From Aeromicrobium fastidiosum (lineage in GTDB: Bacteria; Actinomycetota; Actinomycetes; Propionibacteriales; Nocardioidaceae): DNA of 64,000 nucleotides. The number at the start of each line of letters is the position of its first letter. Within the stretch, counting starts at the first letter, position 1. Under the pieces are notes generated by a model that was given only the letters and a program-made list of their open reading frames with translations, did not search any database and had not been told where the DNA came from. The stretch is taken from contig NZ_JAGIOG010000001.1 in assembly GCF_017876595.1 (NCBI RefSeq), positions 2,232,001-2,296,000 on the forward strand, read 5' to 3'. Position numbers and translations under genes: made by a program. This document shows, in pieces, positions 51,783 through 61,016 of the stretch.

Positions 51783-52742
51783 TCAGGAGCAGGTGTCCTC
51801 GGGGCTCTCGGTGTCGCGGGCCTCGCTGCCGTCGGTGCAGATCCTGGACCCGTTGCCGTAGCGATCGAGGTCCGCCAGCACCTCGGGCGGCACCTCGTCG
51901 ACGACCTCGACGCTCCTCGTCCGCGACGTGTAGTCGCTGGACGGGCTCGTCTCCGACATACGGAGCAGCTGCGCGGTCTCCGTGTCGACCGTGAACGAGC
52001 TGCGCGAGACGAACCCCAGACCGAAGAATCGGTCGTACTGCACCTCGACGGCCGGGCGTCCATCGACCTCCACGTCGTCGGTCGAGACGCCACGGACGTC
52101 GGCGAGCACCCGCAGCGCCGTCGCGAAGGTGTGCGGGTCGAGCATGCGGGAGTACGCCAGATCGCTGATCGCGACGAACAGCGCCTCCTCGTGGGAGTTG
52201 GACCCCGAGACGGTCCTGTCGAGGTACCGGCGCAGCGCGTCCGGCGTGTCGGGCAGCGATGCGACGAACTCCGGGGACGGGGAGCCGAACCCGATGTCGT
52301 CCGGGTCGTGGGTGAACCGGTGGTGCTCGGTCCACCCGGCGGACGGGCGGGTGTCGATGGCGACCATGTCGCCGTCCCACCGGGTCCACGACTCCCGGTT
52401 GGTGTCGAGGCGCTTCCCGTCGCCGAGGACGCTGCTGTTGACCTGCAGCGACTCAGTCCTGACGTGCAGGTAGGTGCCCGGCGTGATGACCGGACCGTCG
52501 GCACGAGCTGCCACGACGGCCAGGGACAACAGCTCGGCGCGGGCCGAGGCGCTGCCGCCGCTCAACATCACCGGCACGGTGACGACGCCGACGAGTGTCG
52601 CGGCGACCGCGAGCCGGCGACGCCGGCGCTTCGGGCGCACGGGCTGGGCCATGATCGCCGTGAGGGTGTCGGCCGACCACTCGGCGTCGAGGGGCTCGTG
52701 TGCGGGGCGCAGGTCGTCGATGACGCGTTCGAGGGTGCTCAT
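51783..52742 (-). CDS. Membrane protein downstream of ECF sigma factor (CU044_5270-like), putative anti-sigma factor
   Basis: The 319-residue protein starts MSTLERVIDDLRPAHEPLDA at an ATGA overlap with the sigma gene. The first 45 residues are cytoplasmic, one membrane segment lies at LAVAATLVGVVTVPVMLSGG, and a roughly 250-residue extracytoplasmic domain follows (TPGTYLHVRTESLQVNSS, LDTNRESWTRWDGDM, ALRRYLDRTVSG). This layout matches the CU044_5270 family commonly paired with ECF sigma factors in actinobacteria. A role in binding or signalling to the sigma factor is inferred from the pairing. Confidence 0.78.
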   Translation of the reverse strand: MSTLERVIDDLRPAHEPLDAEWSADTLTAIMAQPVRPKRRRRRLAVAATLVGVVTVPVMLSGGSASARAELLSLAVVAARADGPVITPGTYLHVRTESLQVNSSVLGDGKRLDTNRESWTRWDGDMVAIDTRPSAGWTEHHRFTHDPDDIGFGSPSPEFVASLPDTPDALRRYLDRTVSGSNSHEEALFVAISDLAYSRMLDPHTFATALRVLADVRGVSTDDVEVDGRPAVEVQYDRFFGLGFVSRSSFTVDTETAQLLRMSETSPSSDYTSRTRSVEVVDEVPPEVLADLDRYGNGSRICTDGSEARDTESPEDTCS

Positions 52743-53275
52743 GAGATTCCTTCGATCGACAGGGCCGCGGTCGGGATCGGGGTGGGCGAGGGCGGCGACG
52801 GATCGTCGTTGAGGCTCGCGCGAGCGCGGCTGACCCTGCGCCGGAACGCCGCCGGACGGATGCCCAACGCCTCCGCCGCCTCCTCGGAGGTCAGGCCGTC
52901 CCAGCTCGTCATGAGCAGCGCCTCGCGGTGCTGCTCGCTGAGCTCTGCGAGGCGGCGCAGCGCGTCCTGCCGGACGAGCGCCGACTCGGTCGCGTCGGGA
53001 GACGCCACCTGGTCGAGTAGCGCGACCCTGGCCTCCAGGGCGTGCTGTCGTCGCAGCGACCTGTGCCGGTTGCGGATGACCCCGCGGGCTGTGGCGATGA
53101 GCCAGCCGATCGCCGGATCCGGGACGCTGTCCCACTTGCGCCACGCGACCAAGAAGGTGTCCGACACGACTTCCTGCGCCAGGTCATCGCCAATGTGGCG
53201 GCGTGCATACGCCAGGACCCGGGGGCCCTCGGCGTGCCAGCACTCGGTGAAGCGTTCGGCGGAAGAGGTCGTCAT
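52739..53275 (-). CDS. ECF-type RNA polymerase sigma factor
   Basis: The 178-residue protein starts MTTSSAERFTECWHAEGPRV; an in-frame extension to 53455 is improbable. Region 2 reads RVLAYARRHIGDDLAQEVVSDTFLVAWRKWDSVPDP, and region 4 reads AELSEQHREALLMTSWDGLTSEEAAEALGIRPAAFRRRVSRARASL. These are the two domains of ECF sigma-70 factors. The overlapping downstream membrane protein probably regulates it. Target promoters, including its own, are not obvious in the 180 bases upstream. Confidence 0.93.
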   Translation of the reverse strand: MTTSSAERFTECWHAEGPRVLAYARRHIGDDLAQEVVSDTFLVAWRKWDSVPDPAIGWLIATARGVIRNRHRSLRRQHALEARVALLDQVASPDATESALVRQDALRRLAELSEQHREALLMTSWDGLTSEEAAEALGIRPAAFRRRVSRARASLNDDPSPPSPTPIPTAALSIEGIS

Positions 53276-53422
53276 ACCCCGTAACGTCCGCTCGACCCGT
53301 CGGTGTGACCGGGCAGCCTCGACGGATCTCGTGAGAAAGCATCCGCTGCGGTCATCGGCACACTGTGCCGTATCCGCAGACGCTGGGGCGGGAGTGAGTC
53401 CGCGTCGCTCCAGGCAAAAGCA

Positions 53423-53452
53423 AAGGCCCCATTCGGCGAGGAATGGGGCCTT
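53423..53452 (-). terminator. Terminator of tRNA-Lys
   Basis: AAGGCCCCATTC and GAATGGGGCCTT form a perfect 12-base stem with a six-base loop. On the minus strand it is followed by a T-rich TTTGCTTTTG-like tail. It lies just downstream of tRNA-Lys. Confidence 0.8.
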
Positions 53453-53457
53453 CACAG

Positions 53458-53530
<73 letters not shown>

Positions 53531-53583
53531 CTTGTGGCCGAGCCACGAAGCGGGTGCAACGTTAGCAGGGGGTCGGCGCGACC

Positions 53584-55119
53584 TCATAACCGAGGGGCGT
53601 CCAAGAGCGCGTGGGCCGCGTTGTGGCCTGCAATCCCGCTGACCGCGCCGCCTCGACGGGCGCCGCTGCCACACAGCAGGACGCGCGGGTGCGTCGTCGC
53701 GACGCCCCATCGCTCGGCGGACGTGCGGGGCCGCTCGTCCTCCTCGAGCCACGGCCACTGGAGGTCGCCGTGGAAGATGTGACCGCCCGGCATGGCCAGC
53801 GACTCCTCGATCTGGGCGGGTGTGCGGTGCTCGACGCCGAGGATCAACGGCTCGATCGGCTCGGCGAGGTGCTCGTCGAGCGCCGCGACGACCTGGGCGT
53901 AGGCCCGTTCGGCTGCGGCGGCGTCGGACAGCACCTCGTAGGGGGTGTGCAGGCCGAAGTAGGTCAGGGTCTGTGCGTCGGAGCCGGCCAGCTCCGGTCC
54001 GAGGATCGACCGATCGGTGAGGGTGTGGCAGTAGAGCTCGCCCGCGGCGCGATCGGGCAGCCGTCCGTCGGACGCCTGCTGCCACGCCTGCTCCAGCTCG
54101 CTCATCGACTCGCCCAGGTGGAACGTGCCGGCGAAGGCGACGGCGGGGTCGACGCCCGACCGCAGTCGGGGCAGACGCGACACCAGCAGGTTGATCTTGA
54201 ACTGCGAGCCGGACGGCTTGACCGGCAGCGGGTCGCCCATCAGCCCTGCCAGCACGTAGGGGGCGACGCCGCTCAGCAGCCAGTCGGCCTCGACGGAGAA
54301 GCCTTCGCCGCTGACGACGACGCCGTCGTCGGAGGCCACGGCGCGCGAGACGGTCGCCGAGGTGAGGATCGTCGCACCGGCCTCGCGGGCGACGCGCTCG
54401 AGCTCGCCGGTGACCGCGCCCATCCCGCCGACCGGCACCCGCCACTCGCCCGTGCCGTTGCCGATCAGGTGGTAGAGGAAGCAGCGGTTCTGCACCAGCG
54501 ACGGGTCGTGCAGGGAGGCGAACGTCCCGATGAGGGCGTCGGTCGCCACGACTCCTCGCACGAGGTCGTGGGCGAATCGTCGCTCGATCGCCGTGCCCAG
54601 CGGTTCGTCGACGACGTCGGTCCAGGTGCTCATCTCGCTGAGGTCGCGCAGGTTGCCGATGTGGGGAAGTGGCGACAGCAGGGTCGGGGCGATGACCTCG
54701 GCGAGGTCGGCGACCTCGGCGTAGAACTGCCGCCAGGCGTCGAGCTCGTCGTCCGACCCGGTGAGAGCCCGGAACGACTCGCGCGTCGCCTCGCCCTCCA
54801 CGGTCTCGACCAGCAGGCCGCCGCCCTCGTGCGGCGTGTACGACGCCGTGTCGCGCGACCGTAGGTCGAGGCGGAGGCCCAGCTCGTCGACGATCTGCTG
54901 CGGCATGAGGCTCACGAGGTAGGAGTAGCGCGACAGGCGGGCGTCCAGGCCGTCGAAGACCTGTGCGCTGATGGCTGCGCCGCCGACGTGGGGGAGCCGC
55001 TCCAGGACGATGACGTCCTTGCCGGCCCGGGCCAGGTACGTCGCCGCGACGAGGGCGTTGTGCCCGCCGCCGACGATCGCGACGTCGAAGCGGCCGGTCG
55101 TGGGGGAGGTCTGCGTCAT
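53584..55119 (-). CDS. FAD-dependent oxidoreductase, phytoene desaturase/PYROXD2-like
   Basis: The 511-residue protein starts MTQTSPTTGRFDVAIVGGGH. The dinucleotide motif VAIVGGGHNALVAATYLARAGKDVIVLE and the following PHVGGAAISAQVFDGL are typical of the carotenoid isomerase/desaturase-like amine oxidase superfamily. LCGSGARRGGAVSGIAGHNAAHALLD is the C-terminal FAD-binding signature. No other carotenoid gene is nearby, so it is more likely a PYROXD2-type oxidoreductase of unknown substrate. It is transcribed away from the pirin gene. Confidence 0.87.
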   Translation of the reverse strand: MTQTSPTTGRFDVAIVGGGHNALVAATYLARAGKDVIVLERLPHVGGAAISAQVFDGLDARLSRYSYLVSLMPQQIVDELGLRLDLRSRDTASYTPHEGGGLLVETVEGEATRESFRALTGSDDELDAWRQFYAEVADLAEVIAPTLLSPLPHIGNLRDLSEMSTWTDVVDEPLGTAIERRFAHDLVRGVVATDALIGTFASLHDPSLVQNRCFLYHLIGNGTGEWRVPVGGMGAVTGELERVAREAGATILTSATVSRAVASDDGVVVSGEGFSVEADWLLSGVAPYVLAGLMGDPLPVKPSGSQFKINLLVSRLPRLRSGVDPAVAFAGTFHLGESMSELEQAWQQASDGRLPDRAAGELYCHTLTDRSILGPELAGSDAQTLTYFGLHTPYEVLSDAAAAERAYAQVVAALDEHLAEPIEPLILGVEHRTPAQIEESLAMPGGHIFHGDLQWPWLEEDERPRTSAERWGVATTHPRVLLCGSGARRGGAVSGIAGHNAAHALLDAPRL

Positions 55120-55175
55120 GGCCCCAGCCTAGGGTCGGCCGGCGTCTGAGCGCTTCACGGAAGCCGGAGGAATGC

Positions 55176-55204
55176 TTGACGGTAGTTGAATGTTGAACTA
55201 GATT
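55176..55204 (+). promoter_or_regulatory. Pirin promoter with embedded MarR-type palindrome
   Basis: TTGACG (55176-55181), a 17-base spacer and TAGATT (55199-55204) form one of the clearest promoters in the window. The spacer and first -10 bases hold TAGTTGAA-TG-TTGAACTA (55183-55200), an inverted repeat with 14 of 18 positions symmetric. An operator between -35 and -10 would block polymerase when bound. No MarR or LysR gene is adjacent, so the regulator is elsewhere. Confidence 0.7.
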
Positions 55205-55228
55205 GAGACACCTACCGAGGAGATTCCG

Positions 55229-56215
55229 ATGCCTGCTGTGACCGTCAACGACTGGACCGTCCTTCCCCGCGTGATCGCGGCTCCGACCCAGACCGAGGAC
55301 CGCGCGCCGATCAGCGTGACGACCGCGCCCACGGGCTACGAGGGAGAGGGCTTCCCGGTGCACCGGGCCTTCGCCGGCGTCGACGCCCGCCAGCTCGACC
55401 CGTTCATCCACATGGACCAGATGGGCGAGGTCGAGTACCAGCCCGGCGAGCCCAAGGGCACCCCGTGGCACCCGCACCGCGGCTTCGAGACCGTGACCTA
55501 CATGATCGACGGCGTCATGGACCACCAGGACACCCACGGCGGCGGCGGGTCGATCACCGACGGCGACACGCAGTGGATGACCGCCGGCTCGGGCCTCCTG
55601 CACATCGAGACGCCGCCCGAGTGGCTCGTCGTCAAGGGCGGCATCTTCCACGGCCTCCAGCTGTGGGTCAACCTGCCCAAGGCCAGCAAGTGGCTGCCGC
55701 CGCACTACCAAGACATCCGCGGCACCGACGTCGGACTGGCCTCGACCCCCGACGCCGGCGCCCTGCTGCGCGTCATCGCCGGCGAGGTCGACGGCGTCAA
55801 GGGCCCCGGCTCGACCCACACGCCGATGGCCATGGTGCACGCGACGGTGCTGCCCGGCGCGGAGATGACCGTCCCGTGGCGCACCGACTTCAACGCCCTC
55901 GTCTACGTCATGGGCGGGACGGGCTACGTCGGACGTGATCGCCGTCCGCTGCGCGCGGGCCAGCTCGCGGTGCTGGGCCACGGCGAGACCATCACGGTCG
56001 GCGCGGACCAGCAGCAGGCAGCCAAGGACCCCGCGCTCGAGGTCGTCCTGCTCGGCGGTCTGCCCATCCGTGAGCCCATCGCCTGGGCCGGACCGTTCGT
56101 CATGAACACCAAGGCCGAGGTCGCCCAGGCCTTCGCCGACTTCCAGAAGGGTCGCCTGGGCACGATCCCGACCGTCCCGCATGCCGACGTCCACGGCGAG
56201 ATGCTGCCCGACTGA
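55229..56215 (+). CDS. Pirin family protein
   Basis: The 328-residue bicupin starts MPAVTVNDWTVLPRVIAAPT after GAGGAG. The pirin N-terminal domain has GTPWHPHRGFETVTYMIDG, DHQDTHGGGGSITDGDTQWMTAG and LLHIE, giving the His3-Glu iron site. The C-terminal cupin is present. Pirins act as redox- or metal-dependent regulators, and some have quercetinase activity. The palindrome in its promoter suggests tight, stress-inducible control. It stands alone between divergent and convergent genes. Confidence 0.92.
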   Translation: MPAVTVNDWTVLPRVIAAPTQTEDRAPISVTTAPTGYEGEGFPVHRAFAGVDARQLDPFIHMDQMGEVEYQPGEPKGTPWHPHRGFETVTYMIDGVMDHQDTHGGGGSITDGDTQWMTAGSGLLHIETPPEWLVVKGGIFHGLQLWVNLPKASKWLPPHYQDIRGTDVGLASTPDAGALLRVIAGEVDGVKGPGSTHTPMAMVHATVLPGAEMTVPWRTDFNALVYVMGGTGYVGRDRRPLRAGQLAVLGHGETITVGADQQQAAKDPALEVVLLGGLPIREPIAWAGPFVMNTKAEVAQAFADFQKGRLGTIPTVPHADVHGEMLPD

Positions 56216-56245
56216 CGGTCGTGGCTCGGACGACGGCCCCTGCGA

Positions 56246-56839
56246 TCAGCCCTGGCAGAACAGCTGGTCGTAGGGGCCCGTCGTCGTCCGCTTCTCGGTG
56301 ACACGACCGTCGACCGTGATGGTGCAGGTGATCGGCACGCCGGTCGGGCCCGCGAGCGAGAACATCTGCGCGTAGTCGGGCGGTCCGTAGCCGATCGTCG
56401 TCATCGACCACGAGGTGCCGAGGTCCTTGACCGTGCCCGTGCTGTTGTCGAGGCTGGTCGGGACGATGTAGCCGACGTACGCGATCGGGCCGGGCGACGT
56501 CAGGCTCAGCGTGATGCGGTGCTTCGGTATGCCCACGATGCCGCCCTTGCCGTCGAGCCCCTTGAGCGTGTTCGCCCCGGCACCGGCGAACGTGGGCGCG
56601 CCGCCGGGTGCCGCGGGAATGCCGGTGGGCTGGTCGATCGCCGTGGGCTCGGCGGTGGGCGCGACGTACTCGGGCACGTCGACCGACGGGGTGTCGACGG
56701 GCGCGTCGGCGCGTGCCGTGGCCTCGGACCCGCCGAACATCAAGGTGGCCAGCGCGAAGGCCATGACGAGCGCGCCCGTCACCACGGCGGTCGCGGCCGC
56801 CGCCTTGATCTTGTTGCGCCGCATCCATCGCATGCCCAT
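56246..56839 (-). CDS. MmpS-like membrane-anchored exported protein
   Basis: The 197-residue protein starts [20 protein letters not shown]; an ATG at residue 3 is an alternative. One N-terminal membrane anchor ([20 protein letters not shown]) precedes a Pro/Thr-rich linker and a beta-rich domain ending [30 protein letters not shown]. That ending resembles the MmpS-family pattern (C-I-VDG-V---T--G-Y---C). MmpS proteins assist RND-type lipid exporters, but no MmpL is nearby, so the function is open. Six tandem 15-base repeats lie just upstream. Confidence 0.62.
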   Translation of the reverse strand: MGMRWMRRNKIKAAAATAVVTGALVMAFALATLMFGGSEATARADAPVDTPSVDVPEYVAPTAEPTAIDQPTGIPAAPGGAPTFAGAGANTLKGLDGKGGIVGIPKHRITLSLTSPGPIAYVGYIVPTSLDNSTGTVKDLGTSWSMTTIGYGPPDYAQMFSLAGPTGVPITCTITVDGRVTEKRTTTGPYDQLFCQG

Positions 56840-56865
56840 GTCAACGATCGGATGCGCACTTGGTT

Positions 56866-56955
56866 AGACGGTCGAGTGTTAGACGGTCGAGTGTTAGACG
56901 GTCGAGTGTTGGACGGTCGAGTGTTGGACGGTCGAGTGTTAGACGGTCGAGTGTT
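56866..56955. repeat. Six tandem copies of a 15-base repeat
   Basis: The unit RGACGGTCGAGTGTT occurs six times without spacers (56866-56880, then every 15 bases to 56955). Copies 4 and 5 begin with G and the others with A. A seventh, degraded copy starts at 56956. The array fills the space between the MmpS-like gene start and the histidine phosphatase stop. It may vary in copy number. Whether it binds a regulator or modulates the MmpS-like promoter is unknown. Confidence 0.95.
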
Positions 56956-56961
56956 GGTCGG

Positions 56962-57627
56962 TCAGTCGTCGAGGTGCTCCGACGCCGGGCTGTGATCGGC
57001 GGCGACGCCGCGGGCGGCGGCCTCGCCGACGCTCTGGCCCAGCCACGACGTGAGCTCCCAGCCGTCGGCGGACGAGCCGTCGACCACGACGATGCCGGTG
57101 TTGGTCACGTAGTGGTCGGTCACGAAGTCGAGGTCGATGTTGGCGGCGCGCACGGCGCACCAGGCACGGATGATCGCGCCGTGGCTCACCACGGCGACCG
57201 TGTCGAGCCCGAGCGACTCGATCTCCGACACGACCTCGTCGAAGCGGCCGATGACCTCGTGGCCGTCCTGCGCTCCCGGCATGCGCACGTCGAGGTCGCC
57301 GCCACACCACGAGAACAGCGTCGAGACGTACTGGTGGACCGATGCCTCGTCGTTGAGCCCCTCGACGTCGCCCGCGGCGATCTCCCGCAGACCGGGACGC
57401 TCGACGGGATCGAGCCCCCGTGCCGCGACCAGCGGTGCCGCGGTCAGGTGCGTGCGCACCATCGTCGAGACGTAGAGGGAGTCGATCGGCTGGCCGTCGA
57501 GGGCGCCGACGAGCTGGCGGGCCTGCTCGGTGCCCAGGGCTGTGAGGCCCGGCCCGGGGACGGTCGACTCGAGGATCCCCTCGACGTTGGCGGGGGTCTG
57601 CCCGTGGCGGATGAGGATGAGACGCAT
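56962..57627 (-). CDS. Histidine phosphatase (phosphoglycerate mutase-like) family protein
   Basis: The 221-residue protein begins [20 protein letters not shown]. The RHG motif puts the phospho-accepting His at residue 8. [16 protein letters not shown], the [13 protein letters not shown] segment and the second histidine in [10 protein letters not shown] complete the catalytic set. Substrates in the family range from phosphoglycerate to sugar and alkyl phosphates. It is divergent from glpK by 48 bases. The tandem repeats start seven bases after its stop. Confidence 0.92.
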   Translation of the reverse strand: MRLILIRHGQTPANVEGILESTVPGPGLTALGTEQARQLVGALDGQPIDSLYVSTMVRTHLTAAPLVAARGLDPVERPGLREIAAGDVEGLNDEASVHQYVSTLFSWCGGDLDVRMPGAQDGHEVIGRFDEVVSEIESLGLDTVAVVSHGAIIRAWCAVRAANIDLDFVTDHYVTNTGIVVVDGSSADGWELTSWLGQSVGEAAARGVAADHSPASEHLDD

Positions 57628-57675
57628 GCGCAGAGCCTACGGATCGGGTCCGGACATGCGGATAGGGTCTGCCGC

Positions 57676-59187
57676 ATGGCGAAGTATGTCGGAGCGATCG
57701 ACCAGGGCACGACCAGCACGCGGTTCATGATCTTCGACCACGACGGCCACGAGGTCGCCCGTCACCAGCTCGAGCACGAGCAGATCATGCCGGAGGCGGG
57801 CTGGGTCGAGCACGACCCGCATGAGATCTGGGAGGCCACGCAGGACGTCGTCCAGACCGCAATGGGCCGGGCCGGCATCACCGCGGACGACCTCGCCGCG
57901 ATCGGCATCACCAACCAGCGCGAGACGACCGTGGTGTGGGACCGCCGCACCGGCGAGCCCTACTACAACGCGATCGTGTGGCAGGACACCCGCACCGACC
58001 GCATCGCGTCCGCGCTCGAGCGCGACGGTCACGCCGACCTGATCTGCCGGCGCTCGGGTCTGCCGCCCGCGCCCTACTTCGCGGGCGGCAAGCTGCAGTG
58101 GATCCTCGAGAACGTCGACGGCGTCAGGGCCGACGCCGACGCGGGTCACGCGATCTTCGGCACGATCGACACGTGGCTGATCTGGTGGCTCACGGGCGGG
58201 CCCGACGACGGCCTGCACATGACCGACGTCACCAACGCCAGCCGCACGATGCTGATGGATCTCGAGACCCTCGCGTGGGACGACGAGCTGCTCGCGATCT
58301 TCGACGTCCCGCGGTCGATGCTGCCCGAGATCAGGTCGTCGTCCGAGGTCTACGGCAGCACCGAGGCCGAGGGTCCGTTCTCGGGCGAGGTGCGCATCGC
58401 CGGCGACCTCGGCGACCAGCACGCGGCCCTCGTCGGGCAGGTCTGCTTCGAGCCCGGCCAGCTCAAGAACACCTACGGCACGGGCAACTTCCTGGTGCTC
58501 AACACGGGCACCGAGATCGTCCGGTCGACCCACGGGCTGCTCACGACCGTCGCGTACCAGCTGGGCGACGCGCCCGCGGTCTACGCGCTCGAGGGCTCGA
58601 TCGCGGTGACGGGCTCGGCGATCCAGTGGCTGCGCGACCAGCTCGGCATCATCCGGGCCGCCGGCGACTCCGAGGCCCTGGCGGCCAGCGTCGACGACAA
58701 CGGGGGAGTCAGCTTCGTGCCGGCCTTCTCGGGCCTGTTCGCGCCCTACTGGCGATCGGACGCCCGCGGCGTCATCGCCGGCCTGTCGCGCTACAACACC
58801 GGTGCCCACGTGGCGCGGGCCGCGCTCGAGGCGATCTGCTACCAGAGCCGTGACGTCGTCGACGCGATGGTCGCCGACGCCGATCTCGACCTGCAGATCC
58901 TGCGCGTCGACGGTGGTGTGACGGCCAACGAGCTGTGCATGCAGATCCAGGCCGACGTGCTGGGCGTCCCCGTCAGCCGGCCCGTCGTCGCCGAGACCAC
59001 GGCCCTCGGCTCGGCCTACGCGGCGGGTCTCGCGGTCGGCTTCTGGGCTTCGACCGACGAGCTCGTCGCCAACTGGAACGAGTCGAGACGCTGGGAGTCG
59101 ACGTCGACGCAGGAGCAGCGCGACGCCGGGCACGCCCAGTGGAAGAAGGCCGTCGAGCGCACGATGGGCTGGGTCGAGGTCGACTGA
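57676..59187 (+). CDS. glpK: Glycerol kinase
   Basis: The 503-residue FGGY kinase starts [20 protein letters not shown]. The N-terminal phosphate motif DQGTTSTR, the substrate segment [30 protein letters not shown], the catalytic region [20 protein letters not shown], and [15 protein letters not shown] are characteristic of glycerol kinase. [20 protein letters not shown] is the C-terminal ATP-binding signature. It makes glycerol-3-phosphate for GlpD, encoded next. Open frame upstream of the ATG is not used. Confidence 0.96.
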   Translation: MAKYVGAIDQGTTSTRFMIFDHDGHEVARHQLEHEQIMPEAGWVEHDPHEIWEATQDVVQTAMGRAGITADDLAAIGITNQRETTVVWDRRTGEPYYNAIVWQDTRTDRIASALERDGHADLICRRSGLPPAPYFAGGKLQWILENVDGVRADADAGHAIFGTIDTWLIWWLTGGPDDGLHMTDVTNASRTMLMDLETLAWDDELLAIFDVPRSMLPEIRSSSEVYGSTEAEGPFSGEVRIAGDLGDQHAALVGQVCFEPGQLKNTYGTGNFLVLNTGTEIVRSTHGLLTTVAYQLGDAPAVYALEGSIAVTGSAIQWLRDQLGIIRAAGDSEALAASVDDNGGVSFVPAFSGLFAPYWRSDARGVIAGLSRYNTGAHVARAALEAICYQSRDVVDAMVADADLDLQILRVDGGVTANELCMQIQADVLGVPVSRPVVAETTALGSAYAAGLAVGFWASTDELVANWNESRRWESTSTQEQRDAGHAQWKKAVERTMGWVEVD

Positions 59188-59270
59188 CCGTCGCCCGGCG
59201 ACGGGGTCTCGTGGGTCACATCGGGTCGCGGCCATTAGCCGCGCCGTGGCAGGACTGATTGACTGGGATC

Positions 59271-61016
59271 ATGCGTCCCGTCGCCCTGTCGCCCGACAAC
59301 CGCCAAGCAGCGCTCGACGCCATGGCGTCCACACCGCTCGACATCCTGGTCATCGGCGGCGGGGTCGTCGGCGGTGGTGCCGCCCTCGACGCCGCGACGC
59401 GCGGCCTGACCGTCGGACTGGTCGAGGCCCGCGACTTCGCCTCCGGCACGTCGAGCCGCTCCAGCAAGCTGATGCACGGCGGTCTGCGGTACCTCGAGAT
59501 GCTCGACTTCCGACTCGTCGCCGAGGCATTGAAGGAGCGTGGGCTGAGCCTGCAGAAGCTCGCGCCGCACCTCGTCCGCGAGGTCGGGTTCATCTACCCC
59601 CTGACCCACCGCGTGTGGGAGCGCTTCTACGCGGGGTCCGGCGTCGCCCTGTACGACGCGATGAGCAAGGCGTCCGGCTACGGGCAGGACGTCCCGCTGC
59701 ACCGCCACCTCACGCGCCGGGGCGCACGCAAGATCATGCCCGCGCTCAAGAAGGACGCCCTGATCGGCGCGTTGCACTACTACGACGGCCAGGTCGACGA
59801 CGCCCGGCACACGATGTTCCTGTCGCGCACCGCCGCCGCCTACGGTGCCCACGTCGCGAGCCGCACGCGGGTCGTCGACCTGCTGCGCGACGGTGACCGC
59901 GTCGTCGGCGCACGGGTCAAGGACCTCGAGTCCGGCGTCGAGTTCGACATCCGCGCCAAGCAGGTCGTCAACGCCAGCGGTGTCTGGACCGACGAGACGC
60001 AGTCGTTCGCGGGGGAGCGCGGCCAGTTCCACGTCCGTGCCAGCAAGGGCGTGCACCTCGTCGTCCCGCGCGACCGCATCCGCGGCACCTCGGGGCTGAT
60101 CCTGCGCACGGAGAAGTCGGTGCTGTTCGTCATCCCCTGGGGACGGCACTGGATCATCGGCACGACCGACACCGACTGGTCGTTGTCGAAGGACCACCCG
60201 GCGGCGAGCCGCAGCGACATCGACTACCTGCTCGACCACGTCAACGCCGTGCTGGTCGAGCCCCTGACCCATGCGGACGTCGAGGGCGTCTACGCAGGTC
60301 TGCGCCCACTCCTCGCGGGCGAGGACGAGGCCACCAGCAAGCTGTCGCGCGAGCACGCGGTCGGCACCAGCGTCAAGGGCCTGGTCGTCATCGCGGGCGG
60401 CAAGTACACGACCTACCGCATCATGGCCAAGGACGCCGTCGACGCCGCGGTGCACGGCATGTCCGCCGTGTCGGACCGGGTCGTGCCGCCCTCGGTCACC
60501 GAGAATGTCCCGTTGCTGGGCGCCGACGGCTACGACGCGCTGTGGAACCAGCGCCACCTCATCGCCCGCACGAGCGGTCTCGGGGTCGGCCGCGTCGAGC
60601 ACCTGCTGCACCGCTACGGCTCGCTGATCTCGGAGGTCCTCGACCTCGTCGAGGAGCGGCCCGACCTGGCGGCACCGCTCACGGGTGCCGACGACTACCT
60701 GCGCGCCGAGATCGTCTACGCCGCCTCGCACGAGGGTGCCCGGCACCTCGACGACGCGATCGCGCGGCGCACCCGCATCTCGATCGAGACGTTCGACCGC
60801 GGCGTCGACGTCGCGGCCGAGGTCGCCGACCTGATGGGCGGCGTGCTGGGCTGGACCTCCGAGCAGCGCGACAACGAGGTCGACCACTACCTGAAGCGGG
60901 TCGAGGCCGAGCTCGAGAGCCAGACGATGCCCGACGACGAGACCGCCGACGCAGCACGCATGGGTGCTGAGGACGTCGTGCCGGTGTCGACCCGCACGGA
61001 GGGAGGCCTCGCATGA
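59271..61016 (+). CDS. glpD: Aerobic glycerol-3-phosphate dehydrogenase
   Basis: The 581-residue FAD protein starts MRPVALSPDNRQAALDAMAS at ATG 59271; a TTG four codons earlier is less likely. DILVIGGGVVGGGAALDAATRGLTVGLVEARDFASGTSSRSSKLMHGGLRYLE is the complete FAD-binding motif of GlpD. The C-terminal domain ends with a hydrophilic tail. It oxidises glycerol-3-phosphate to DHAP and passes electrons to quinone at the membrane. It follows glpK after 83 bases, forming a glycerol catabolic pair. DHAP also links it to the aldolase operon, at least by metabolite. Confidence 0.95.
   Translation: MRPVALSPDNRQAALDAMASTPLDILVIGGGVVGGGAALDAATRGLTVGLVEARDFASGTSSRSSKLMHGGLRYLEMLDFRLVAEALKERGLSLQKLAPHLVREVGFIYPLTHRVWERFYAGSGVALYDAMSKASGYGQDVPLHRHLTRRGARKIMPALKKDALIGALHYYDGQVDDARHTMFLSRTAAAYGAHVASRTRVVDLLRDGDRVVGARVKDLESGVEFDIRAKQVVNASGVWTDETQSFAGERGQFHVRASKGVHLVVPRDRIRGTSGLILRTEKSVLFVIPWGRHWIIGTTDTDWSLSKDHPAASRSDIDYLLDHVNAVLVEPLTHADVEGVYAGLRPLLAGEDEATSKLSREHAVGTSVKGLVVIAGGKYTTYRIMAKDAVDAAVHGMSAVSDRVVPPSVTENVPLLGADGYDALWNQRHLIARTSGLGVGRVEHLLHRYGSLISEVLDLVEERPDLAAPLTGADDYLRAEIVYAASHEGARHLDDAIARRTRISIETFDRGVDVAAEVADLMGGVLGWTSEQRDNEVDHYLKRVEAELESQTMPDDETADAARMGAEDVVPVSTRTEGGLA

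Noticed and set aside
56866-56955. Tandem repeats considered as a CRISPR array
   Set aside because: Units are only 15 bases and directly abut with no spacers, and no cas gene is near.
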